From HRBIN23 sp046294495 (lineage in GTDB: Bacteria; Chloroflexota; Dehalococcoidia; Lucifugimonadales; HRBIN23), in the NCBI GenBank assembly GCA_046294495.1, contig JBKBKV010000031.1, positions 1 through 21,098 of the forward strand: a stretch of DNA of 21,098 bases. The letters run 5' to 3'. This document shows positions 7,761-14,890 of the stretch, piece by piece. The notes beneath the pieces are model-generated. The model saw only the letters and a list, made by a program, of their open reading frames with translations, did not search any database and was not told where the DNA came from. Within the stretch, counting starts at the first letter, position 1; every line of letters begins with the position of its first letter. The position numbers and the translations under genes are program-made.

Positions 7761-8969
7761 ATGACAACCTCTAGAGTGCCCATTCCGGTGGGCGGTGTCC
7801 TCCCGTTGCGCACCCTGGCGACGGTGCTGGCCCTGGCCCTGGGCTGGGTGTTCATCTACCTGGACCGCACGACCCTTTACCCCCTGCTCCCAGTCATCGG
7901 TAAGGAGTTCCACCTCACAGGCACCCAGCAGGGGGCTATCGCCAGCGCCTATTTCTTTACCTATGTGGCCTTGCAGGTGCCTTCGGGTGTCCTGGGCGAC
8001 CGCTTCGGGTTGAAGCGGGTGCTGGTGGTGATGTATGCCATAGCCGGGCTGGGGATGGTGGCGATAGGCCTAATGGCGCGCTCCTATCCCCTGTTGGTGT
8101 TTTTTGTTGCTCTGCACGCCCTGGGGGCCGGGGCGTATTACTCAACCTCTTACGGCATCACGGTGAGCAGTGTTCCCCCCCAGCGGCGGGGCATCAGCAG
8201 TGCCATTGTAACGGTGGGTATGGCTTCGGGGCTGGCCCTGGGGCTGGCCTTATCGGGGGTGCTTTACCAGGTGCTGGGGTCGTGGCGGGCGCCCTTTCTA
8301 CTGCTGGGGTTATGCACCCTGGGGATGCTACCTATTTTCGGAGTGGGGGTGCACCCGCTGAGGGGTGCAGCAGGTTCGGCGGGCCGTTTGGGGCGCTTGT
8401 TCCGCCACCGGGGGCTAGTGATGTTGGGCATCGCCTCCTTCTTCATCTTGTGGAGCCAGTGGACGGTCCTCACCTGGGCACCGAGTTTCCTTTACCAGGA
8501 GCGGGGGTTGAACTTGCGCCAGTCGGGCTTGTATCGGGGGGTGGGGGCCTGGCGGGGGGGGGGGGGGGCATTGCTGTGGGGGCGCCTTTCGGACCGGATA
8601 GGGAGGCGTCGCCTGCTGGGGGTGCTCCTCCCCTTTACGGTGCTGTGTCTGGTGGGGGTTGCTCTCTCGCGCCAGCCGGCCCTTCTCGCCCTGGCTTTGG
8701 GGGGATTTGGGCTTACGGGTGCCCTGGCCCTGAACCCCCTTATCGTCTCCTGGACGGGGGATATCGCCCTTAGGCGCCCCGACCTGGGGGTGGGGACGGC
8801 CATTGCAGGCATTAACGCCCTGGCGGTGGGGAGTTCTATAGCGGCACCGGTGGTGAGCGGGCGTATTCTTGATGCCACCCGTTCCCTGGAAGGGGCCTTT
8901 TTCCTGGGGGCGGCGTGTGTGGCCATAGGCTGGGGGCTATTGTGGGCGGTGCCAGATGAGGGGAAGTAG
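7761..8969 (+). CDS. MFS transporter, anion:cation symporter-like
   Basis: The 402-residue inner-membrane protein has about 12 hydrophobic helices in two halves. The family loop motif appears twice, as GDRFGLKR after helix 2 and GRLSDRIGRRR after helix 8. The N-terminal LDRTTLYPLLPVIGKEFHLTGTQQGAIASAYF resembles organic-anion (hexuronate, phthalate, sulfonate type) MFS members; the cargo is unknown. The ATG start follows GAGGGGGT. A run of 15 G (8554-8568) encodes part of Arg and four Gly in about helix 8, just before the second loop motif. The reading frame is intact in this sequence, but the tract is prone to slippage. The end overlaps the methyltransferase gene by 14 bases, suggesting coupled translation. 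Confidence 0.88.
   Translation: MTTSRVPIPVGGVLPLRTLATVLALALGWVFIYLDRTTLYPLLPVIGKEFHLTGTQQGAIASAYFFTYVALQVPSGVLGDRFGLKRVLVVMYAIAGLGMVAIGLMARSYPLLVFFVALHALGAGAYYSTSYGITVSSVPPQRRGISSAIVTVGMASGLALGLALSGVLYQVLGSWRAPFLLLGLCTLGMLPIFGVGVHPLRGAAGSAGRLGRLFRHRGLVMLGIASFFILWSQWTVLTWAPSFLYQERGLNLRQSGLYRGVGAWRGGGGALLWGRLSDRIGRRRLLGVLLPFTVLCLVGVALSRQPALLALALGGFGLTGALALNPLIVSWTGDIALRRPDLGVGTAIAGINALAVGSSIAAPVVSGRILDATRSLEGAFFLGAACVAIGWGLLWAVPDEGK
8554..8568 (+). repeat. homopolymeric G15 tract inside the MFS gene
   Basis: Fifteen consecutive G residues lie within the coding sequence, and a gain or loss of one base would shift the frame about two-thirds of the way through the transporter. Translation on both sides (GVGAWR before, LLWGRLSDRIGRRR after) is good MFS sequence, so the present length is in frame. 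Tracts of this kind serve as phase-variation switches in some bacteria and are also common sequencing-error sites. Confidence 0.9.
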
Positions 8970-9609
8970 AGAAATCTTTGAGCATTTGGCAGACCGCTAT
9001 GAGGCGTGGTTCGCTAGTCCCGAGGGGAGGGTGCTTTTCCCTACCGAGGTGGAGGCCCTTCGTCCCTTGTTGCACTCCTTACCCCAGCCCTGGCTGGAGG
9101 TGGGGGTAGGCACGGGGGCCTTCGCCCAAGCCCAGGGTGTGCCCTTAGGAGTAGACCCGGCCCGTCCCATGTTGGCCTACGCACGCAGGAGGGGCATACA
9201 GGTGGTGCAGGGGGTTGGAGAGCGGCTCCCGTTCCGCTCGGGGGTGTTTGGTGGTGTGCTTATGGTGGTAACCATCTGCTTTGTAGAGGACGCTTTGCAG
9301 ACCCTTCGGGAATGCGCACGGGTGCTCAAAACCGGGGGTGGGCTGGTAGTGGGAGAGGTGGAGAGGGAAAGCGCCTGGGGGCGTCTGTATCAGGAGAAGG
9401 GGCGTCAGGGGCACCCCTTTTACGCCCACGCCCGCTTCTACACTTGGTGGGAGACGGGGCGACTGATGCTTCAGGCGGGGCTTCGCCTTGTGCGCTTCTC
9501 TTCTACCCTGTGCCAGGGCCCTCCAGCACCTGCTGCCCCTGAACCGGCGCAGGAAGGCATCGCCCCCCACGCCTCCTTCGTGGCGCTGCTAGCGGTGAAG
9601 GATAGATAG
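8956..9609 (+). CDS. class I SAM-dependent methyltransferase (type 11)
   Basis: The 217-residue Rossmann-fold methyltransferase has motif I EVGVGTG at 48-54, acidic Asp67 ending strand 2, a GERLPFRSGVF stretch matching motif II, and a conserved LRECARVLKTGGGLVVGE segment. Type 11 enzymes methylate small molecules such as quinones; the substrate here is unknown. The ATG start lies inside the last codons of the MFS gene (14-base overlap), with GGTGCC rather than a strong SD before it. Translation is therefore probably coupled to the transporter, and the two may handle one compound. Confidence 0.85.
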   Translation: MRGSREIFEHLADRYEAWFASPEGRVLFPTEVEALRPLLHSLPQPWLEVGVGTGAFAQAQGVPLGVDPARPMLAYARRRGIQVVQGVGERLPFRSGVFGGVLMVVTICFVEDALQTLRECARVLKTGGGLVVGEVERESAWGRLYQEKGRQGHPFYAHARFYTWWETGRLMLQAGLRLVRFSSTLCQGPPAPAAPEPAQEGIAPHASFVALLAVKDR

Positions 9610-9625
9610 CAAGATGCACGCCTGG

Positions 9626-9654
9626 TTGACCCCTCTCGCGTTTCCCTTTAGGAT
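9626..9654 (+). promoter_or_regulatory. promoter for the agmatinase-GGT-DinB-queF-yhhQ gene run
   Basis: TTGACC (9626-9631, 5 of 6) is followed by exactly 17 bases and then TAGGAT (9649-9654, 4 of 6). A start near 9661 would give a leader of about 24 bases containing the GGGAGGG SD. The -35 hexamer and spacing are identical to those of the ATP synthase promoter at 17764. Confidence 0.55.
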
Positions 9655-9684
9655 TGGAGCAGAAGTGGTCTGGGAGGGTCAGGT

Positions 9685-10647
9685 GTGAACACTACCCCTT
9701 GGCCCGATGTGCGCCCTCTGCGCCGCTCCTTCTTCGGCGTCCCCACCTGTGGGGATGTGGAGCGCCTTGACGCACAGGTAGTCTTCATCGGCGTTCCCTT
9801 TGACCAGGGGACCACCAACCGCCCTGGCGCCCGCTTCGGCCCTAATGCTGTGCGGGACGCACGCGTCTACGACTACTTCACACCCTTTGAGCCCGAGCCT
9901 CCCCCAGCCGGCGGCCTATACGATGTGGACCTGGGCACCGAACTCCTGAAGGGCGTCAGCATGGCCGACCTGGGGGACATAAATGTGGCCCCCTCAAATG
10001 TAGAGTTGGCCTTTGACCGCCTCACCCGGACAGTGCAAAGGGTGGTGGAGAAAGGGGCCTTCCCTGTAGTCGTGGGTGGCGACCATTCCATAACCTTCCC
10101 TGTGGTGCGGGGGCTGGAGCGCTTCGCCCCCCTGGGCATAGTCCACCTGGACGCCCACCTGGACTATACCCACGACTACCAGGGAGTGCGCTACTATCAC
10201 GGAAGCCCTATCCGCCGGTGTGCCGAACTCCCCTTTGTAGGCCCCATTAGCCACATCGGCATAAGGGCGGTGCGCCGGAAGCCTGTAGAGGAGGCCCGCC
10301 AGCGGGGCAACCTGATTATATCTGCCGAGCGCTTCCGCCTGGTGGGGGCGAAAGGCGTTGCAGACCTTTTGCCCCCTTCCCCTTACCTTTACATAAGCCT
10401 GGATATTGATGTCCTGGATCCAGTTGTGGCCCCTGGCACAGGGACCCCTGCCGTAGGAGGGCTTACCTATCTGGAGGTGCGGGACTTCCTGCGGGCAGTG
10501 GCCCATAGGGGGAAGGTAGTTGCCTTTGACCTGGTAGAGGTGGCCCCGGAATACGACCACGCCCAGGTTACTGCCCTGGCAGCCGCCCGCCTTGTGGTTG
10601 ACCTGTTGGCCGCTGTCTTCCCGCCTGACCCTAATAATAGGCGATAG
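9685..10647 (+). CDS. agmatinase/arginase family ureohydrolase
   Basis: The 320-residue enzyme has all six expected manganese ligands: His134 (GGDHS), Asp156, His158 and Asp160 (DAHLD), and Asp240 and Asp242 (SLDIDVLDP). The APGTGTP loop that follows is typical. The family cleaves guanidino groups to urea or related products (agmatine, arginine, guanidinobutyrate, formimidoylglutamate). The loop normally reading SHG is YHG here (171-173), so agmatine is likely but not certain. The start is GTG, supported by GGGAGGG 8-12 bases upstream and by a promoter before it. It heads a tight plus-strand run, with GGT 8 bp downstream. Confidence 0.88.
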   Translation: MNTTPWPDVRPLRRSFFGVPTCGDVERLDAQVVFIGVPFDQGTTNRPGARFGPNAVRDARVYDYFTPFEPEPPPAGGLYDVDLGTELLKGVSMADLGDINVAPSNVELAFDRLTRTVQRVVEKGAFPVVVGGDHSITFPVVRGLERFAPLGIVHLDAHLDYTHDYQGVRYYHGSPIRRCAELPFVGPISHIGIRAVRRKPVEEARQRGNLIISAERFRLVGAKGVADLLPPSPYLYISLDIDVLDPVVAPGTGTPAVGGLTYLEVRDFLRAVAHRGKVVAFDLVEVAPEYDHAQVTALAAARLVVDLLAAVFPPDPNNRR

Positions 10648-10655
10648 GAGGGGCT

Positions 10656-12401
10656 ATGGCGCTACGGAGTGTCTGGCGACCCCAAAGGGACGAAGTGGTG
10701 GCCCTACATGGGGTGGTAGCCAGCAAGGACCCCCTGGCTACCCAAGTAGGGCTGGAGGTGCTCAAGCAAGGGGGCAATGCTGTGGACGCCGCCGTGGCGG
10801 TGGGTTTCTGTCTGTGTGTGGTGGAACCCATGATGACCTGCGTTGCAGGTGTGGGGTATATGCTTATCGCTTTGCCCAATAGGGGCGAGGAGGTGGTGAT
10901 AGACTACGCCCCTCGTGCCCCACGGGGCGCACGCCCGGATATGTATCGTATCCTGGGCGAGGCCCCGGCCCTCATTGGCCTCTACCAGGTGGAAGACCGC
11001 GCCAATGAGGTGGGGTATCTCTCTATAGGGGTGCCAGGGACGGTGGCTGGCCTATGCCTGGCGCACCGCCTCTATGGCGCGCTGCCACTGCCCTTCCTGC
11101 TGGAGCCTGCCATTCACTACGCCGAGCAAGGTTTTGAGGTGAACTGGTATCTGGCCCTGTGCATCAGCAACGCCATGGAGGACTTGCAGCGCTTCCCTGG
11201 AGCCGCCGAGGTGTTCTTGCCCTATGGGCGCCCGCCCTACAGTTCCCCCAAGCCGGCCGAACGCCTGGTGCAGCGCGATCTGGCGGAGGTGCTGAAGGCC
11301 ATCGCCCGGCAGGGGTCAGACGCCTTTTATAAGGGCGATGTCGCCGCCGCTATAGAGGCAGACATGCGTGCCAACGGTGGCCTCATCACCCGGGAGGATT
11401 TGGCACATTATGAGGCGGTTGTGCGTGCCCCTTTGCGCCTACCCTGGCGGGGGGTGGAGGTGCTGGCTCCCTGGGGCGCCAACGGCGCTATTACCGCTCT
11501 GGAGACCCTGAACATCCTGGAGGGGTTTGACCTGAAGGGGCTTGGCCATAACAGCGCGGCCTATCTGCACACCTATGCCGAGGCCTCAGGCCACGCCTTC
11601 GCCGACCGCTACTACTATTTGGCGGACCCGGAGGCGGCGCCGGTGCCCTTGCGGGGCCTCCTGGGCAAGGACTATGCCAGACAGGTAGCCCAAGCCATTC
11701 GCCCCGAGCGCACTTCCCTTTCCCTTCCCCAGGGCCAGTTCCCGTGGGCCTACTACGAAGGGCGCCCCCTGCACGACCCGTGGGCCTTTGAGGGGCGTCC
11801 CCGCCCCACCGCCTTTGCCCCTTCGGCTCCTAGCAGCGGCGACTGCACCACCCATTTCTGCACTGTAGACAAGGAGCGGAATATGGTCTCCTGCACCCAG
11901 ACGGCGGTGAGCCTATTCGGCTCCAAGGTGGTCAGCAAGGGGTTGGGTATCCTCTGGAACAACGCCATGCTCTGGTTCAACCCAAAGCCTGGCACCGCGA
12001 ACTCCATCGCCCCATGGAAGCGTCCCCTGGTGAACATGACACCTCTCCTGGTGAAGCAGGGGGGATACCCCGCCATCGCTCTGGGCGCTCCGGGAGGAAG
12101 GCGTATCATTGACTGCAACACTCAGGTCTTCCTGAACATGGTGGAGTTCGGTATGGGGCCACAGGAGGCGGTGGCGCACCCCCGCATTGATATGAGTGGT
12201 GCCGAGGTGCTGGTGGACGCTCGCCTAGGCGAGGAGGTGGCGGAAGGACTTCGCCAGCGCGGGCATACGGTCTTGGTGGCCGAGGAGACGCCCGCTGATA
12301 TCAACTTCGCTACCCCCCTGGCCGTGCAAGTAGACCACCACCAAGGGGTGGTGCGGGCAGGGGTGGATGTGTTCCGCCGCGCCGAGGCGATGGGTTACTA
12401 G
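10656..12401 (+). CDS. gamma-glutamyltransferase family Ntn-hydrolase
   Basis: The 581-residue precursor is of the family that self-cleaves to expose a catalytic N-terminal threonine. The expected nucleophile is Thr398 in DCTTHF. The N-terminal GGNAVDAAVA and VVEP motifs and the C-terminal GAPGGRR and NTQVF segments are present. No signal peptide is seen, so it may be cytoplasmic, unlike periplasmic glutathione-degrading GGT. The oxyanion-side segment usually reading SGIGGGG is TCVAGVG, and the usual SSM motif reads VNM (in KRPLVNMTP). Substrates other than glutathione, such as oxamate or acylated amino acids, are therefore possible. The ATG follows TAGGAGGGG. It ends in adjacent TAG TAA stops and lies between the ureohydrolase and a DinB-fold gene. 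Confidence 0.88.
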   Translation: MALRSVWRPQRDEVVALHGVVASKDPLATQVGLEVLKQGGNAVDAAVAVGFCLCVVEPMMTCVAGVGYMLIALPNRGEEVVIDYAPRAPRGARPDMYRILGEAPALIGLYQVEDRANEVGYLSIGVPGTVAGLCLAHRLYGALPLPFLLEPAIHYAEQGFEVNWYLALCISNAMEDLQRFPGAAEVFLPYGRPPYSSPKPAERLVQRDLAEVLKAIARQGSDAFYKGDVAAAIEADMRANGGLITREDLAHYEAVVRAPLRLPWRGVEVLAPWGANGAITALETLNILEGFDLKGLGHNSAAYLHTYAEASGHAFADRYYYLADPEAAPVPLRGLLGKDYARQVAQAIRPERTSLSLPQGQFPWAYYEGRPLHDPWAFEGRPRPTAFAPSAPSSGDCTTHFCTVDKERNMVSCTQTAVSLFGSKVVSKGLGILWNNAMLWFNPKPGTANSIAPWKRPLVNMTPLLVKQGGYPAIALGAPGGRRIIDCNTQVFLNMVEFGMGPQEAVAHPRIDMSGAEVLVDARLGEEVAEGLRQRGHTVLVAEETPADINFATPLAVQVDHHQGVVRAGVDVFRRAEAMGY

Positions 12402-12418
12402 TAAACTAAGGAGGCGAA

Positions 12419-12880
12419 ATGGCAACATCGCCCACAAAAGAGGCTCTTATCCAGGGTTTTGACAGGCGTATTCAAGATGCCCTGCGCTGGTATGAGACTT
12501 ACGGCGAGAAATCCTCCGGGAAAGTGGGGGTGTGGGGGGCCAAGGAGGTGCTCGCCCACTGCATCTTCTGGCATCTCACTACCGCCGAGGGGATGGAGGC
12601 GGTGGGCAGGGGTGGTAACCCCCGCTCCCTAAACGCCCCCACCGATGAGTTGAACGCCCAGGCCGTTGCTCAGCGGGCCGGGAAATCCCTTGCCGACCTT
12701 ATCGCCGAGGCCCGCCAGGCCCACCTGCGCCTTGTGCTGGCTGTCCGTGCCCTGCCAGACCTGGAGAAGACTGTCCTATTGCGGGCGGACGGCACCACCC
12801 AGACGGCGCGCCAGCGTCTGGAGCGCATCGCCAACCACTGGTGGGAGCACATCGACCAACTGGAAGGGAAGCACCCATAG
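12419..12880 (+). CDS. DinB/ClbS-like four-helix bundle protein
   Basis: The 153-residue protein appears all-helical. The start of a DinB-type bundle is seen in WGAKEVLAHCIFWH (His47, His52), with a C-terminal HWWEH (His140 and His144) giving the usual HxxxH metal site. Superfamily members include bacillithiol- or mycothiol-dependent transferases and ClbS-type resistance proteins that act on reactive small molecules; the exact role here is unknown. The ATG start follows AAGGAGGCG. It is 17 bp after the GGT-family gene and 8 bp before queF. Confidence 0.7.
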   Translation: MATSPTKEALIQGFDRRIQDALRWYETYGEKSSGKVGVWGAKEVLAHCIFWHLTTAEGMEAVGRGGNPRSLNAPTDELNAQAVAQRAGKSLADLIAEARQAHLRLVLAVRALPDLEKTVLLRADGTTQTARQRLERIANHWWEHIDQLEGKHP

Positions 12881-12888
12881 GGGGCGGG

Positions 12889-13317
12889 ATGGGGCGTATC
12901 TCAGACCTCCAGGAGCGGTATGAGCGTCTGGACCGCAAACTGGCGGTGAAGGGCGAAGAGGCCATTGACACCTCCTGTCTCTTGGCCTTTGACTACGAGT
13001 ATCCCCACCAGCCGGCGGAGGTTACCATTGAGACAGAGGAGTTCACTGCCGTCTGCCCGTGGACGGGCCTGCCAGACTATGGCAAGCTGACCATCACCTA
13101 TATGCCGCGAGACAGGTGCGTAGAACTCAAGTCCCTGAAATACTACCTGCTCTCTTACCGGGATGTGGGCATCGTGCAGGAGCACGCTGCCAATCGCATC
13201 TTGAAAGACCTGGTGGCCCTGTGCCGCCCCCGCTGGATGAAGGTGTGCCTTGACTACAAGGTGCGTGGAGGTATCCACACCGTCGTAACGGTGGAGTATC
13301 GGGAGACGGCAGCCTAG
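12889..13317 (+). CDS. queF: NADPH-dependent preQ0 reductase
   Basis: The enzyme reduces the nitrile of 7-cyano-7-deazaguanine (preQ0) to the amine preQ1, which is then put into tRNA on the way to queuosine. The 142 residues fit the short single-domain type. Catalytic Cys56 is in TAVCPWTG and Asp63 in LPDYG. The QueF signature ELKSLKYYLLSYR is at 79-91 and Glu98 follows. I start at the ATG at 12889 rather than the upstream GTG at 12841, because the extra 16 residues overlap the DinB gene and are not family sequence. A GGGGCGGG precedes the ATG. Its stop directly abuts the start of yhhQ. Confidence 0.93.
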   Translation: MGRISDLQERYERLDRKLAVKGEEAIDTSCLLAFDYEYPHQPAEVTIETEEFTAVCPWTGLPDYGKLTITYMPRDRCVELKSLKYYLLSYRDVGIVQEHAANRILKDLVALCRPRWMKVCLDYKVRGGIHTVVTVEYRETAA

Positions 13318-14019
13318 ATGGGGTTCTCGCGGCTCTTCCTGGTGGTCTCTGTCCTCTTCGTTACCGCCCTTATCACGGCCAATATTATCGCCGTGAAGTT
13401 ATTCCAGGTGGCCATCATTGCTCTACCCTGGGGCGGGAGTGTGTCGGTTATCCTGCCTGTGGGGGTGCTCATCTTCCCCCTCAGTTACATCCTCAACGAT
13501 GTGCTGACGGAGGTCTACGGCTACCGCACGGCTCGGCTGGTTATCTGGGTGGGCTTCCTCTGCAACGGGGTGGCGGTGCTGTTCATCTGGCTGGGGGGCC
13601 TTATCCCTCCGGCGCCTGGATGGGAAGGCCAGGAGGCCTATCAGCGCATCCTGGGCTACACCCCTCGTCTGGTTGGGGCCTCTTTCGCTGGCTACATCGT
13701 GGGCGAGTTGTCTAATGCTCTAGTGCTGTCGCGTCTCAAAGTGGCGACGCGGGGGCGATGGCTCTGGCTCCGCACTATCACATCTACCCTGGTGGGGGAG
13801 GGGCTGGATTCCCTGGTGTTCATAACCATCGCTTTCGCGGGAACGGTGGGCAACGCCCTGCTGGCCCAGATTGTGGTGGCCCAGTGGCTAGCCAAGAGCC
13901 TTTACGAGGCCTTGGCCACCCCTCTCACTTATCTGGTGGTGGGCTACTTGAAGCGGCGGGAGGGGCTGGACACCTACGACTATGACCTCACCCTCCATCC
14001 CCTGCGGGTGCTGCGGTAA
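13318..14019 (+). CDS. yhhQ: queuosine precursor transporter
   Basis: The 233-residue membrane protein of the YhhQ/VUT (DUF165) family has about six hydrophobic segments and the family signature LSYILNDVLTEVYGYRTAR, followed by WVGFLCN. Characterised members import preQ0 or preQ1. The ATG begins on the base after the queF TAG stop, so the two are translationally coupled. The context makes import of preQ0 followed by reduction by QueF the natural reading. The end is 9 bp from the convergent alpha/beta hydrolase and no clear terminator hairpin is seen. Confidence 0.92.
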   Translation: MGFSRLFLVVSVLFVTALITANIIAVKLFQVAIIALPWGGSVSVILPVGVLIFPLSYILNDVLTEVYGYRTARLVIWVGFLCNGVAVLFIWLGGLIPPAPGWEGQEAYQRILGYTPRLVGASFAGYIVGELSNALVLSRLKVATRGRWLWLRTITSTLVGEGLDSLVFITIAFAGTVGNALLAQIVVAQWLAKSLYEALATPLTYLVVGYLKRREGLDTYDYDLTLHPLRVLR

Positions 14020-14028
14020 GGGGGCCTT

Positions 14029-14805
14029 CTAGACACCCACTTCCTCCAGCCACCTGAGCACCAGCAGGTTGAACAACTCGGGCTGGTCTACATTGGAGCC
14101 GTGCCCCGCCATGGGGATGAAGGAGAGGAAAGCCCCCTTGATGTTCTGGGCCATATAGTAAGAGGCGGCGATAAAGCCCTTGTCCCTCGTCCCGCAGAGG
14201 ATTAGGGTAGGGGTGTTTATCTTCTCCAGGGGGAGCATGTGGATGCCCGCCATCACCCTTCGGCTCACCAGGGCGAGGCCTGTGGGGTTGTGGCGGCGCA
14301 TCACATCGGGGGGTGTATAGTAGTCGTCTACGGCGTATTGGCTGCGCATGAAGGCCTCCACGCCCCCTGTCTCCAGCAGGCGGGCGCGCTCCTCGCACTG
14401 CCTGTCCCATTCGGCCAGGCGCTGGGGATTGCGGTAGCCGGGGCCGGTGTCCATCAGGACCAGGCTCCTAACCATGTCGGGGTGGGCCAGGGCGAAGCGC
14501 ATGCAGACCACACCCCCCAAGGATAGTCCCCCTACTACTGCTTGGCTTACTCCCAGATGGCGCAAGAGTTGGTAAAGGTCTTCAACGACGATATCCATAG
14601 AGTATTTCGTGGGGTCGCTGGGCGCTTCGCTTTGCCCGTGGCCGCGCATATCATAGATGATGAAGCGGTAGCGTTGGGAAAGGGCGGGGACTTGGGGTTT
14701 CCAGGATACGGTTGTCCCCGCATAACCGTGGGTGAACACCACCGGATACCCCGCCCCGTGCTCCTCGTAGTAGAGGCGAATACCGTTGACGGTTGCTACG
14801 GGCAT
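14029..14805 (-). CDS. alpha/beta-fold hydrolase
   Basis: The 258-residue single-domain hydrolase has the oxyanion segment HGYAG near residue 26. The nucleophile is Ser95 in GLSLGG, the acid is probably Asp208 (CGTRDKG), and the base is His235 (AGHGS). It resembles the 3-oxoadipate enol-lactonase, esterase and haloperoxidase group; a specific substrate cannot be stated. There is no signal peptide. The ATG start has an AAGGAGGGAG SD. It is transcribed alone, divergent from the 2-hydroxyacid dehydrogenase with an 85-bp gap that contains a palindromic operator candidate. Confidence 0.87.
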   Translation of the reverse strand: MPVATVNGIRLYYEEHGAGYPVVFTHGYAGTTVSWKPQVPALSQRYRFIIYDMRGHGQSEAPSDPTKYSMDIVVEDLYQLLRHLGVSQAVVGGLSLGGVVCMRFALAHPDMVRSLVLMDTGPGYRNPQRLAEWDRQCEERARLLETGGVEAFMRSQYAVDDYYTPPDVMRRHNPTGLALVSRRVMAGIHMLPLEKINTPTLILCGTRDKGFIAASYYMAQNIKGAFLSFIPMAGHGSNVDQPELFNLLVLRWLEEVGV

Positions 14806-14822
14806 ACTCCCTCCTTGCGGTG

Positions 14823-14837
14823 CCCCCTGACAGGGGG
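14823..14837. promoter_or_regulatory. perfect 15-bp palindrome over the -35 box (operator candidate)
   Basis: CCCCCTG (14823-14829), a central A, and CAGGGGG (14831-14837) form a perfect dyad. The proposed -35 hexamer CTGACA (14827-14832) sits at its centre, so a bound dimer would block RNA polymerase. It also lies 18-32 bases upstream of the divergent alpha/beta hydrolase start codon. It could form a short hairpin but has no T-rich tail, so it is not a terminator. Confidence 0.5.
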
Positions 14838-14855
14838 TGAGCCGTGCGTTATCAT
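14827..14855 (+). promoter_or_regulatory. sigma-70-type promoter for the dehydrogenase-MidA-BFN run
   Basis: CTGACA (14827-14832, 5 of 6), a 17-base spacer and TATCAT (14850-14855, 5 of 6) precede the ATG at 14891. This is the best consensus match in the window. The predicted start near 14862 leaves a leader of about 29 bases with an AAGGAGGAG SD. Confidence 0.6.
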
Positions 14856-14890
14856 ACTAGTCTGTAATGGGTCGTTGAGCAAGGAGGAGC

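Noticed and set aside
7655..7774. 39-codon plus-strand ORF with a CxxC start in the MBL/MFS gap
   Set aside because: Its ATG overlaps the -10 box, there is no SD, and it runs into the MFS gene in another frame. It is better explained as a promoter region.
12402..12418. preQ1 riboswitch upstream of the queF region
   Set aside because: The gaps before the DinB gene (17 bp) and queF (8 bp) are too short, and the 75-bp gap before the agmatinase gene shows no preQ1-type pseudoknot pattern.
12841..12888. Upstream GTG start for QueF
   Set aside because: It adds 16 residues that overlap the DinB gene and are not QueF-like; the ATG at 12889 fits the family.
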